A DNA stretch of 64,000 nt from DATBLE01 sp963775695 (lineage in GTDB: Bacteria > Actinomycetota > Thermoleophilia > Gaiellales > Gaiellaceae): contig CAVZJU010000012.1 in assembly GCA_963775695.1 (NCBI GenBank), positions 124,001-188,000 on the forward strand, in the 5' to 3' direction. The notes under the pieces are model-generated. The model was not told the DNA's origin and did no database searches. It saw nothing but the letters and a program-made list of their open reading frames with translations. The position numbers and the translations under genes are program-made. Positions 49,561-57,338 of the stretch are shown one piece after another. The first letter of the stretch is position 1. The number at the start of each line of letters is the position of its first letter.

Positions 49561-50403
49561 CTACTCGACGCTCGAGGCGTGTCTGCGGAAGAAGTCGGTC
49601 ACGACCCGGACGTGCTCGTCGGTGTTGTCGAAGATCGTCGAGTGGTTCGAGCCGCGGATGACGTGCTTCTCGGCGCCGGGGATCCCCTCGTAGATCGCCT
49701 CCTGGCCGGCTCCGTCCGGCCCCTGGTCCCACGGCGTCATCAGGTCCTCGTCGCCGCCCAGAACGAGCGCCGGCGAGGTGATCTTCGGCAGCCACTCGCG
49801 GATGTCCATCTCGCACATCGCCTCGCAGGCGGCGGTGAAGACCTCGATCCGGTTCGAGTCGCGGAGGATCTGCTGGATCGAGTCGATCGCGGCGACGCCG
49901 TCGGGCGTCTCCAGGAACGCCTTCGAGAGCGCCTGCCAGGCGATCAGCTCGGCGAGGATCCGGCTGCCCGGGCCGTCCGGGTCCATCCGCGCGATGTCGA
50001 TCCAGTTCTTGAAGACGAGGCGTCCGGCCATGCCCAGCTTCGCAGCCGCGCAGTTGATCACGACCGAGGTCGTCCGCTCCGGATACTTGCCCGCGAAGAC
50101 GATCGCGATCATCCCGCCCATCGACGTGCCGTGGCAATGCGCGGCGGGGAGCTCGAGCGCGTCGAGCAGGCCTGCGACGTCGTCCGCCCAGACCTCCATG
50201 TCGTAGTGCTGTACCGGGCGGTCCGACTGCCCGTAGCCGCGCAGGTCGTAGTCGATCACCCGGAAATGCTCGGCAATCGCCGGGGTTGCGGGAGCGAAGT
50301 TGAAGTGGCCGAAACCCGCTCCGTGGATCTGGATCACGGGCTCGCCCTCGCCGGAGACCCGGTACCACAGCTCGGCGCCGTTGACCCGCGCCCGTCCTTC
50401 CAT
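49561..50403 (-). CDS. alpha/beta-fold hydrolase
   Basis: 280 residues. Oxyanion stretch IQIHGAGFGHFNFAP, nucleophile elbow CHGTSMGGMIAIVFAGKYPE (Ser near 106), acid in LVLGGDEDLMTPWDQ and final His in RGSNHSTIFDN. It is a distant relative of the hydrolase at 8.5-9.3 kb (both carry HGTSMGGMIAI). Start ATG 50403 fits the family and lies 43 bp from the divergent operator. Substrate unknown. Confidence 0.85.
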   Translation of the reverse strand: MEGRARVNGAELWYRVSGEGEPVIQIHGAGFGHFNFAPATPAIAEHFRVIDYDLRGYGQSDRPVQHYDMEVWADDVAGLLDALELPAAHCHGTSMGGMIAIVFAGKYPERTTSVVINCAAAKLGMAGRLVFKNWIDIARMDPDGPGSRILAELIAWQALSKAFLETPDGVAAIDSIQQILRDSNRIEVFTAACEAMCEMDIREWLPKITSPALVLGGDEDLMTPWDQGPDGAGQEAIYEGIPGAEKHVIRGSNHSTIFDNTDEHVRVVTDFFRRHASSVE

Positions 50404-50445
50404 GCGCCTGACCTCCCCGGCTCGGTGACGGCCGAGTATTGCACG

Positions 50446-50456
50446 ATGTCTGACAT
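50446..50456. promoter_or_regulatory. ATGTCTGACAT operator in the divergent region at 50.4 kb
   Basis: A perfect copy of the 11-bp palindrome of the 33.18 kb promoter. On the minus strand TTCGAC, 17 bp with the palindrome inside, CAATAC forms a possible promoter for the hydrolase; the palindrome lies 18 bp before the first start codon of the rightward creatininase-family gene. Confidence 0.6.
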
Positions 50457-50473
50457 TCGTCGAAGATCGCTCC

Positions 50474-51358
50474 GTGAGAGACGAAGCCGAGCACAGAAGC
50501 GACCGCGAAGCCGTCGGCCTCGGTGCGAGGCGACGTCGTGACGCCGAAGGCGTCACCGAGCGGTTCATCGAGCGGATGACCTGGCCGGAGGTCGAGCAGG
50601 CAATCTCCCGCGGCGTGGACGCAGTGCTGATCCCGATCGGGACGACCGAGCAGCACGGGCCGCACATGCCGCTCGACACCGACTGCTTCATCGCGCGGTC
50701 GCTGTGTGGGCGCGCGGCGGCGGCGGGCGAGACCGAGGGCGTCGAGCTGCTGGTAGCACCCACGCTGAACGTGACGCTGTCCTGGTACCACATGCAGTTC
50801 CCCGGCTCGCTGCGGCTCTCGACGCCGACGTTCTTCCAGGTCTTCCGCGAGATCTGCGACTCGCTCACCGCGCACGGCTTCGAGCACCTCGTCGCCGTCA
50901 ACGGCCACGGCGGCAACGCCGCCGCGCTGACGGTCGCCGTCAACCACTACCTGGAGACGACCGGCCGGCGCGTGTTCCTCGTCCAGTGGTGGGACCTCGC
51001 CTCGGACGTCCTCGGCGAGATCGAGGGGCCGATGATCCACGCCGAGGAGGCGGAGACCTCCCTGGCGATGGCGCTCGGGCAGCGCGTCGAGGCCGACCGG
51101 GCGACCCGCGACGCGTGGGACCGTGGCGAGGCCGTGAAGGAGGCCGGGCTGCCGTGGACGTCGTACGGCCGCTACGGGATGCGCGCGAGCGGGCCCGGCG
51201 TGGTCGTGCCCATGGACATGCTCCGCGACATCACGGAGTCGGGCGTGGTCGGGGATGCCACCCGCGCCCGCGTCGAGACCGGGCAGCGGATCGTGGAGGC
51301 GTTGATCCCGCGAATCGTCCAGGTGTGCAAGGAGATGGCCGGAAAGGAGAGCCCGTAA
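50474..51358 (+). CDS. creatininase-family amidohydrolase
   Basis: 294 residues from GTG 50474 (ATG 50576 is an alternative that better fits family length). Metal-binding parts: PIGTTEQHGPHMPLDTDCFI (Glu, His, Asp), AVNGHGGNAAAL, and HAEEAETSLAM. Members hydrolyse creatinine, mycofactocin-precursor peptides, or 2-amino-5-formylamino compounds. Near HyuAB and isochorismatase-fold genes, creatinine or a related cyclic guanidine/hydantoin is an attractive but unproven substrate. TAATG overlap with the next gene. Confidence 0.85.
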   Translation: MRDEAEHRSDREAVGLGARRRRDAEGVTERFIERMTWPEVEQAISRGVDAVLIPIGTTEQHGPHMPLDTDCFIARSLCGRAAAAGETEGVELLVAPTLNVTLSWYHMQFPGSLRLSTPTFFQVFREICDSLTAHGFEHLVAVNGHGGNAAALTVAVNHYLETTGRRVFLVQWWDLASDVLGEIEGPMIHAEEAETSLAMALGQRVEADRATRDAWDRGEAVKEAGLPWTSYGRYGMRASGPGVVVPMDMLRDITESGVVGDATRARVETGQRIVEALIPRIVQVCKEMAGKESP

Positions 51359-52035
51359 TGCGTGTCGTCGACCTGTCCCAGCCGCTTTCCCGCGAGTCGC
51401 AGCTGCACCCGTTCTTCCCGCCGACCCAGATCCTCCGGCACATCCAGCACTCAGACGCCGAGGAGGGGCGGCCGTCGTTCAACGCCGAGATCATCATCAC
51501 GTCCAACCACGCCGCCACCCATGTGGACGCCTTCGGCCACTACCAAAAGGGCGGTGCGGCGATCGCCGAGCTGCCGCTCGACACCTTCTGCGGCGAGGCG
51601 ATCTGCGCCGACATCCGGCAGTACGAGCGCGGTCACGACGTCACCGCCGGTGAAGTTGCCCAGGCCGTGGAGGCAAGCGGGCAGGAGCTGCGGCCCGGCG
51701 ACATCCTGCTCTTCTGCTCCGACCACTACAACCGGACGGCGGGGACGCCTGCGTTCCTCGACGGGTTCTGCGGGATCTCGGCCGAGGCCGTGCACTGGAT
51801 GGCGGACCGCGGTGTGAAGATCTTCGGGGTCGAGACGATCAGCCCCGACCTCGTCTACCTGACCGACGAGTACCCGACGCACCGCGCGTGCGCCGAGCGT
51901 GGGCTGACCCACTACGAGAACCTGAACAACCTGAAGGACGTGCTGGGGCGACGCTTCCTGTTCGTCGGCCTGCCGCTGCGGCTGGAGGTGGCCTACGGCT
52001 CGCCGATCCGGGCCGCAGCGATTCTGGACGACTGA
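51358..52035 (+). CDS. cyclase-family amidohydrolase (kynurenine-formamidase fold)
   Basis: 225 residues. The metal motif is NHAATHVDAFGHYQKGGAAI (the HxGTHxDxPxH variant), with the opening VVDLSQPLSRESQLHPFFPP and later ETISPDLVYLTDEYPTHRA. Known members hydrolyse N-formylkynurenine, isatin or other cyclic or formyl amides. TAATG coupling to the creatininase-family gene suggests consecutive steps. A hairpin follows 16 bp after the stop. Confidence 0.87.
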   Translation: MRVVDLSQPLSRESQLHPFFPPTQILRHIQHSDAEEGRPSFNAEIIITSNHAATHVDAFGHYQKGGAAIAELPLDTFCGEAICADIRQYERGHDVTAGEVAQAVEASGQELRPGDILLFCSDHYNRTAGTPAFLDGFCGISAEAVHWMADRGVKIFGVETISPDLVYLTDEYPTHRACAERGLTHYENLNNLKDVLGRRFLFVGLPLRLEVAYGSPIRAAAILDD

Positions 52036-52050
52036 GGCGTAACTGGCGCC

Positions 52051-52077
52051 GCCGAGCCCGACATGTGCGGGCTCGGC
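52051..52077 (+). terminator. terminator-like hairpin after the cyclase gene
   Basis: GCCGAGCCCG-ACATGTG-CGGGCTCGGC, perfect 10-bp stem, between convergent genes. Confidence 0.65.
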
Positions 52078-52114
52078 CCGCGGACGCCAGAGCATGCACG
52101 GGTTCGTCCGTGGG

Positions 52115-52145
52115 AAGTCGTCGGCCCGCGAAGCGGGCCGGACTT
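52115..52145 (-). terminator. terminator-like hairpin after the DUF3891 gene
   Basis: Inner CGGCCCGC-GAA-GCGGGCCG with outer AAGTC / GACTT, lying 8 bp beyond the minus-strand stop at 52153. It marks the end of the leftward operon. Confidence 0.6.
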
Positions 52146-52152
52146 CACACGG

Positions 52153-52842
52153 TTACTCGATCGAGAGTGTCGTCTCCTGCGGCGGCGCGGCCAGAACGTC
52201 CACGCTGCCGTCCTTCGGGAGGACGCGGCGGAGCAGCGAGAAGTGGGCCGGGCTGTCGGCGAACGGGTACGGCTCGACCCGGACGCGCCAGGGGCCGACC
52301 GGCTCGAGCCGATACCCCTGCAGCTCCGCCGGCTCGCCGGCGACGACGTCGCGCATGCAGAAGTACAGCGACAGCCGGTCGAACAGCTGGAGCAGCTCGT
52401 AGTCGCCGCGGCGCTCGCCCGGGTCGCCGCCGAACTTGGCCTCCTGCTCGGCGACGAACGCATCGACCTCGTCCCTCGCCTCCTCCGCCCGGGCGAGGCC
52501 GAGCGCCGGGTCGAGCCCGTAGCGCCGGCGGTAGATGCCGGCGCCGTGCATGGAGACGAGCAGGCCGGCGTCGGGGTCCTGCTCGGTGATCGCCGCGATG
52601 CCTGCCCGGTAGAAGGCGAGGTGGGAGCGGATGTCGACGTCGAGGAAGTTCACCGGCGTGCCGTCGCCGCCGACCCGGGGCGACTGCTCCCACACCGCCC
52701 AGCCGTCGTCGTGGCGCTCGGCGGCCGTGACGAGCGAGGCCGGAAGCGGCGCCCCCCAGGCCCGCGCGAATGCGGCCGAGAGGTCGGCGTGATCGGTCTG
52801 GAGGACGACCTGCCAGGCGTCACCGAGGTCGCGAACGATCAT
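52153..52842 (-). CDS. DUF3891-family protein
   Basis: 229 residues. QTDHADLSAAFARAWG at the start, AAERHDDGWAVWEQSP and VSMHGAGIYRRRYGLDP give three His/Asp clusters of a metal-dependent, HD-like helical fold. Function unknown. The start overlaps the LeuD-like stop by 4 bp, so it probably belongs to the same pathway; it is the last gene of that operon. Confidence 0.8.
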   Translation of the reverse strand: MIVRDLGDAWQVVLQTDHADLSAAFARAWGAPLPASLVTAAERHDDGWAVWEQSPRVGGDGTPVNFLDVDIRSHLAFYRAGIAAITEQDPDAGLLVSMHGAGIYRRRYGLDPALGLARAEEARDEVDAFVAEQEAKFGGDPGERRGDYELLQLFDRLSLYFCMRDVVAGEPAELQGYRLEPVGPWRVRVEPYPFADSPAHFSLLRRVLPKDGSVDVLAAPPQETTLSIE

Positions 52843-53327
52843 CGGGCTCTCTCCTTGGTCCAGGGAACGAGGCCGCCGGCAGCCTGGAGCTCGGCGACGA
52901 GCTCGGCGACGGGCGGAGTGGTGAAGGTCTTGCCGTCGACGACGATCTCGCCGGCCTCGGTGTCGATCCGGATCCGGGAGCCCGGCTGGGCCGCTTCGGC
53001 GGCCTCGGGCGCCTCGAAGATCGCGAGCCCGAGATTCACGCAGTTGCGGCGGAAGATCCGGGCGAAGCTCTTGCCGACCACCGCGGGCACGCCCCAGGCC
53101 CTGAGCGCCTGCACCACGTGCTCGCGCGAAGAGCCGAGGCCGAAATTCCGGCCGGTGACGACGATCGCCTCGGGGCCGAGCCGGTCGCGAAGCGACGGGT
53201 CGTAGCGGTCGAACAGGTACTGCTTCATCTCCTCGGGATCTTCCACGTTCAGGTAGCTCCCCGGGTACATGACGTCGGTGTCGACGTCGTCGCCGGGGAT
53301 GACGACCGCAACGCCCTCGACGATCAC
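52839..53327 (-). CDS. leuD: 3-isopropylmalate dehydratase small subunit-like (LeuD; hydratase for a methylated or C4 diacid)
   Basis: 162 residues. GTG 53327 gives VEGVAVVIPGDDVDTDVMYP, the standard LeuD beginning, with GGAG upstream; a frame extended to 53372 adds an unlikely tail. GRNFGLGSSREHVVQALRAW is the swivel loop. It pairs with the LeuC-like protein. Since the operon has no other leucine genes, a role as maleate, citraconate or dimethylmaleate hydratase is more likely than leucine synthesis; that is inference. Confidence 0.85.
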   Translation of the reverse strand: MIVEGVAVVIPGDDVDTDVMYPGSYLNVEDPEEMKQYLFDRYDPSLRDRLGPEAIVVTGRNFGLGSSREHVVQALRAWGVPAVVGKSFARIFRRNCVNLGLAIFEAPEAAEAAQPGSRIRIDTEAGEIVVDGKTFTTPPVAELVAELQAAGGLVPWTKERAR

Positions 53328-53502
53328 CGAACGCTCCGTCTCACGAAGTTGGCGCAGACTCGACACAGACACACGCGCGTTTCGGCGATAGACTCGCTGC
53401 GGGTGGCGGGTGGAGCGTCTTCCCCACCCTGGGTGGGGTAGTGGGTTGGGAATTCGGTTCCGGTCTTGCAGAACCGCCGACGCACCGCCCGCGCCGCCGT
53501 CG
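53328..53502. other. gap between LeuC- and LeuD-like genes
   Basis: 175 bp, the only wide gap in this operon. It contains the palindrome CCCCACCC-T-GGGTGGGG (53422-53438). No gene seen; an internal promoter for leuD is possible. Confidence 0.4.
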
Positions 53503-54789
53503 TCACGCCGACGCTCTTCTGAGGACGTCCGCAGGATGGACGATCTCGCCGGCGACCGCGGCCGCTGCGGCGACGTAGGCGTTGGCCAGGCACACCTCCG
53601 CGTCCGGCGAGCCCATTCGCCCTCTGAAGTTGCGGTTCGTCGTCGCCACCGCGCACTCGCCCGCGGCGAGCACGCCCATGTGCCCGCCGAAGCAGGCGCC
53701 GCAGGTGGGAGTGGAGACGCTCGCGCCGGCCTCGACGAAGACGTCGAGCAGGCCCTCGCGCATCGCCTCGCGGTAGATGCGCTGGGTGGCCGGAACGACG
53801 ATCGCCCGGCAGTCGGGATGGATCGCGCGGCCGCGAAGGATCTCGGCCGTCTGGCGGAGGTCGGTCATCGTCCCGTTCGAGCAGTTGCCGATGTACACCT
53901 GGTCAACCTTCCTTCCGGTCGCCTCCGCGACCGGAACGACGTTGCCCGGGAGATGCGGGAGCGCAACGAGCGGCTCGAGCGCCGACAGGTCGATTGCCAG
54001 CGTCCGCGCGACCGCCGAGTCGGGGTCGGACGCCAACTCGCCGGGGACGGTCCCGGGGACCCGGCTCTCACGGCCTCGGAGATAGTCGGCAACCGTCTCG
54101 TCGGGCGGGAACAGGCCGGTCTCGGCGCCGGCCTCGACGGCCATGTTCGAGACGGCGAGGCGCTCGTCGACCGACAGCGCCCGGGCCCCCTCGCCGACGA
54201 ACTCGAGCGCAGCGTTCGTCGCGCCGCCGACGCCGATCTCGCCGATGACTTCGAGGATCAGGTCCTTCCCGGTCACGAACGGCTGCTTCTCGCCCGTGAA
54301 CTCGACGCGGATGGTCGACGGCACGGCCTGCCAGAACTCCCCGAGCGCGAGGCAGGCGGCGATGTCGGTCGATCCCAGGCCGGTGCCGAAGGCGCCGAGC
54401 GCTCCGTACGTGCAGGTGTGCGAGTCGCCGCCGGCGATCACCGTCCCCGGCTGGATCCAGCCCTCCTCGCACAGCAGGGTGTGCTCGATTCCCCCTCTTC
54501 CCTGATCGTAGAAGGTCACGCCCTGCTCGTTCGACCACTGCTTGAGCCGCCGCTGGAGCTCCGCCGAGCGCGCGTCCTTCGCCGGGGCGAAGTGGTCCGC
54601 GACCATCACCACCCGCCCGGGGTCGAAGACCCGCTCCACGCCCATCCGCTCCAGCGCCCGGAACGCGATCGGGCCGGAGACGTCGTTCGCCATGACCACG
54701 TCGCAGCGCACCATCACCACGTCGCCCGGTGCGACGTCGTCGGCATCGGTGTGCGCGAGCAGGATCTTCTCAGCGAGCGTGTGCCCCAG
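53503..54789 (-). CDS. leuC: 3-isopropylmalate dehydratase large subunit-like (LeuC; hydratase for a methylated or C4 diacid)
   Basis: 428 residues if started at CTG 54789, which yields xGHTLAEKILLAHTDADDVA, the usual LeuC opening. GGAGGAG lies 4 nt upstream. The first ATG in frame (54849) gives an unrelated 20-residue tail. 4Fe-4S cysteines: C303 in YIGNCSNGT, C363 and C366 in TPTCGACFGG. GGDSHTCTYGALGAFGTGLG is the substrate loop. Overlaps the amidohydrolase gene by 20 bp, so the amide-free acid may be passed straight to it. HACN-type paralogue; specificity open. Confidence 0.87.
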   Translation of the reverse strand: MGHTLAEKILLAHTDADDVAPGDVVMVRCDVVMANDVSGPIAFRALERMGVERVFDPGRVVMVADHFAPAKDARSAELQRRLKQWSNEQGVTFYDQGRGGIEHTLLCEEGWIQPGTVIAGGDSHTCTYGALGAFGTGLGSTDIAACLALGEFWQAVPSTIRVEFTGEKQPFVTGKDLILEVIGEIGVGGATNAALEFVGEGARALSVDERLAVSNMAVEAGAETGLFPPDETVADYLRGRESRVPGTVPGELASDPDSAVARTLAIDLSALEPLVALPHLPGNVVPVAEATGRKVDQVYIGNCSNGTMTDLRQTAEILRGRAIHPDCRAIVVPATQRIYREAMREGLLDVFVEAGASVSTPTCGACFGGHMGVLAAGECAVATTNRNFRGRMGSPDAEVCLANAYVAAAAAVAGEIVHPADVLRRASA

Positions 54790-55393
54790 CGAGCTCCTCC
54801 AGGTGTGCGACCACCTCGTCGACCGGCACGACGTCGCCGTACTTGGCATCGATGTCGTACAGGTTCGCCTCGTGCGCGGCCGGGTTGCGGTCGCCGACCG
54901 CCTCGCGCGGCACGACAGGACGATAGCCGTGCTGGAGCGCGTCGACGGCCGTCGCCCGGATGCAGCCCGAGGTCGATGCGCCGGTGACGATCAGGCTGTC
55001 GCAGCCCTCGGCGGCCAGGAACGACGAGAGCGCCGTCCCGTGGAAGGCCGACGCGAACAGCTTGGTCAGCACCGGCTCGTCCGGGAGCGGGGCGAGCCGG
55101 GGGTCGATCTCCACCCAGCGGCTGCCTGCCTCCAGAGTGAGCAGCGCAGGCACCTTGTCGATGAACGCGGCAGCCGTGCGCCGGTCGGCGTCCGTGTAGG
55201 CGACGGTCGTGTAGACGACCGGGATGCCGGAGCGGCGCGCCTCGCCGAGCAGGCGCGCGATCGTGGCGACAACGTCCTCGAGATCGCAGGCGAGCGGCGA
55301 CGCCGGATCGGTGAAGCCGATGCTGACGTCGACCACGATCAGGGCGGGCCTCGTCCCGAGGCCCGCCCGGCCGTGGAAGCCCTCGTGCCTCAC
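54770..55393 (-). CDS. isochorismatase-fold cysteine amidohydrolase (cluster B)
   Basis: 207 residues. Triad D22 in IVVDVSIGFTDP, K111 in VLTKLFASAFHG, C144 in GASTSGCIRATAVD. Strongly similar to the 4.7-5.3 kb enzyme (both SGCIRATA...ALQ/LLQ-HGY/YGY...PRE-VGDR). It hydrolyses the amide or carbamoyl left after ring opening by HyuAB, as N-carbamoylsarcosine or maleamate amidase would. GTG overlapping the HyuB stop (GTGA). Confidence 0.9.
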   Translation of the reverse strand: MRHEGFHGRAGLGTRPALIVVDVSIGFTDPASPLACDLEDVVATIARLLGEARRSGIPVVYTTVAYTDADRRTAAAFIDKVPALLTLEAGSRWVEIDPRLAPLPDEPVLTKLFASAFHGTALSSFLAAEGCDSLIVTGASTSGCIRATAVDALQHGYRPVVPREAVGDRNPAAHEANLYDIDAKYGDVVPVDEVVAHLEELAGAHAR

Positions 55394-57327
55394 GAAGCCG
55401 CCGGCTCCGGGATCTCGTCGCCCGCTCGCACGCGTGCGAGCGCTTCGTCGCCCGGCTCGAGCGGCGACCAGCGCAGCGGCGTGGCGGGAACCGGCGGCTG
55501 CAGCCCGGTCTCCTCGAGGCACTTCGCGAGGATCTCCTCGAGGGGCGGGCCGAAGTCGAAGGACAGCGGCTCTCCGCGCTCCTCCCGCTGGCGTGTCCGC
55601 TCGGCCTCGGTGGCGTCGAGGTCGGCGCTGCCGTCCTCGTTCAGGACGACGCCGTATCCGGCCTTCGCCTTCTCGCGCGAGACGAGGCCGTAGGAGACGT
55701 CGCGCACGACCGCGTCGACCGGCCGGTCGAGGCGGTCCTTCCAGCCGCCTCCGCCGGCGGTGCGGTAGACGAGCATGTCACCGGGCTCGACGGCGATGTT
55801 GTCGCACTTCGACGGCAGCCGCTCCTCGCTGCCGTCGGCGCGGCGCAGGATCTTCTCCGAGCGTCCGCCGGGCTCGCCGCCGAGGACGCCCCACGGCCGC
55901 GTGAGCCAGCGGTCGTCGTGGATCGAGACCTCGCCGGGCTCGAGGTAGACGTAGCGCTTCTCGACCGCGTTGCCGCCGCGGTGGAAGCCGGCGCCGCCCG
56001 AGTCGGTGACGGTCGTGTAGCCGTCGATCCGCAGCGGGTAGTAGGCCTCGAGGTACTCGGTCGGGATGTTCTCGAACAGAGGCCACCACGAGTGGCCGTC
56101 CATGCCGTCCCCGATGGGACGTCCCGGAATGCCACCGTAGAGGATCTCCATCGAGTAGTAGAACTCGCCCTTCGAGTCCCAGCCCGAATAGAGCATGTAC
56201 GGGCTGGTCCCGTAGCCGGCGGCCGTGTTCAGCTCCGGGGCCTGCTTGACGAGCGCGCCCCCGAGCACGTCGAACTGGCGGGCGAGTGCGTGCGTGCGGC
56301 ACCCGAGCGCCGCCGGGAAGCGCGGGCGGAGCAGCGAGCCCTCGGGCATGACCACGTGCAGGAGTGGATAGAAGCCGTCGTTGAAGAGGATCTGGGGATC
56401 GTTGACCATGATCAGGTAGATCCCGATGAACATCTTGAACATGCCCTCTGAGAGGTAGAAGTTGATCGGCCCGAGCGCCTGGGGGTCGGTGCCCGACCAG
56501 TCGAAGAAGGCGTGGTCGCCCTCACGCCAGATCGTCAGCTTCATCTTGTAGGGCCCGTTCCCGAGCCCGTCGTCGTCGATCCAGTCCTCGAAGCTCTGCG
56601 GCTCCTCGGGGATCGCCAGCTGGATCAGCGTGCGCATCGCCTCGTACGTGCGGTCGAGCAGCGCCTGCAGGCCGGCGAGGTAGGTCTCCTTCCCGAAGCG
56701 CTCGCAGAGCTCGATCACCCGCTTCTCGCCCGCGCGGCAGCCCGCCACGATCGCGAACAGGTCGGCGCGGTTCATCTCCGGGAGCCGGACGTTGTTGAAG
56801 ATCAGCCGCAGTACGTCCTCCTGCGGCTCGCCCCGCTCGATGATCTTGATCGGCGGAATGATGATCCCCTCCTCGAAGATCGTCTTCGCCCCGGTCGGGA
56901 GCGAGCCCGGCAGCGGGCCGCCGGCATCCATCTGGTGGCCGAACTGCGACGACCAGCCGACCAGCTCGTCCTCGTAGAAGATCGGCACGAGCACGAGCCA
57001 GTCGTTCGTGTGCGAGATCGACGCGGAGCACTTGAACGGGTCGGAGGTGAGGATCACGTCGCCCGGGTACACGCCGCGGTCCCAGTCCTCCATCATCTCG
57101 TTGATGTAGGCGCCGAACTGGCCGACGACCATTCGACCGCGCGGGTCGGTGATCATCGGGAACTCGTCGTGCTGCTCGCGGATCACGGGGCTCATCGCCG
57201 AGCGGAAGAGCACCGCGTCCATCTCGTAGCGGGCGCTCTTCAGCGCGCCCTCGATGATGTCGAGCGTGACCGGGTCGACCTCGAGGTCGGGAATCTCGGC
57301 GATTCGGAGCTCTTCGGTGACTGCCAT
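55390..57327 (-). CDS. hyuB: hydantoinase/oxoprolinase subunit B (HyuB), cluster B
   Basis: 645 residues. LEVDPVTLDIIEGALKSARY, SAMSPVIREQHDEFPMITDP, YPGDVILTSDPFKCSASISH and VTDSGGAGFHRGGNAVEKRY. Differs clearly from the cluster A protein, so the two systems are not recent duplicates. ATG 57327 preceded by GAGGGAGAG, 11 bp after HyuA. Works with HyuA in ATP-dependent opening of a five-membered cyclic amide. Confidence 0.92.
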   Translation of the reverse strand: MAVTEELRIAEIPDLEVDPVTLDIIEGALKSARYEMDAVLFRSAMSPVIREQHDEFPMITDPRGRMVVGQFGAYINEMMEDWDRGVYPGDVILTSDPFKCSASISHTNDWLVLVPIFYEDELVGWSSQFGHQMDAGGPLPGSLPTGAKTIFEEGIIIPPIKIIERGEPQEDVLRLIFNNVRLPEMNRADLFAIVAGCRAGEKRVIELCERFGKETYLAGLQALLDRTYEAMRTLIQLAIPEEPQSFEDWIDDDGLGNGPYKMKLTIWREGDHAFFDWSGTDPQALGPINFYLSEGMFKMFIGIYLIMVNDPQILFNDGFYPLLHVVMPEGSLLRPRFPAALGCRTHALARQFDVLGGALVKQAPELNTAAGYGTSPYMLYSGWDSKGEFYYSMEILYGGIPGRPIGDGMDGHSWWPLFENIPTEYLEAYYPLRIDGYTTVTDSGGAGFHRGGNAVEKRYVYLEPGEVSIHDDRWLTRPWGVLGGEPGGRSEKILRRADGSEERLPSKCDNIAVEPGDMLVYRTAGGGGWKDRLDRPVDAVVRDVSYGLVSREKAKAGYGVVLNEDGSADLDATEAERTRQREERGEPLSFDFGPPLEEILAKCLEETGLQPPVPATPLRWSPLEPGDEALARVRAGDEIPEPAAS

Positions 57328-57338
57328 CTCTCCCTCGC

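Noticed and set aside
52839..54789. Ordinary leucine biosynthesis leuCD
   Set aside because: No leuA or leuB in the operon, the pair is coupled to an amidohydrolase and HyuAB, and the cluster is under a GntR regulator. The possibility is kept open only in the symbols.
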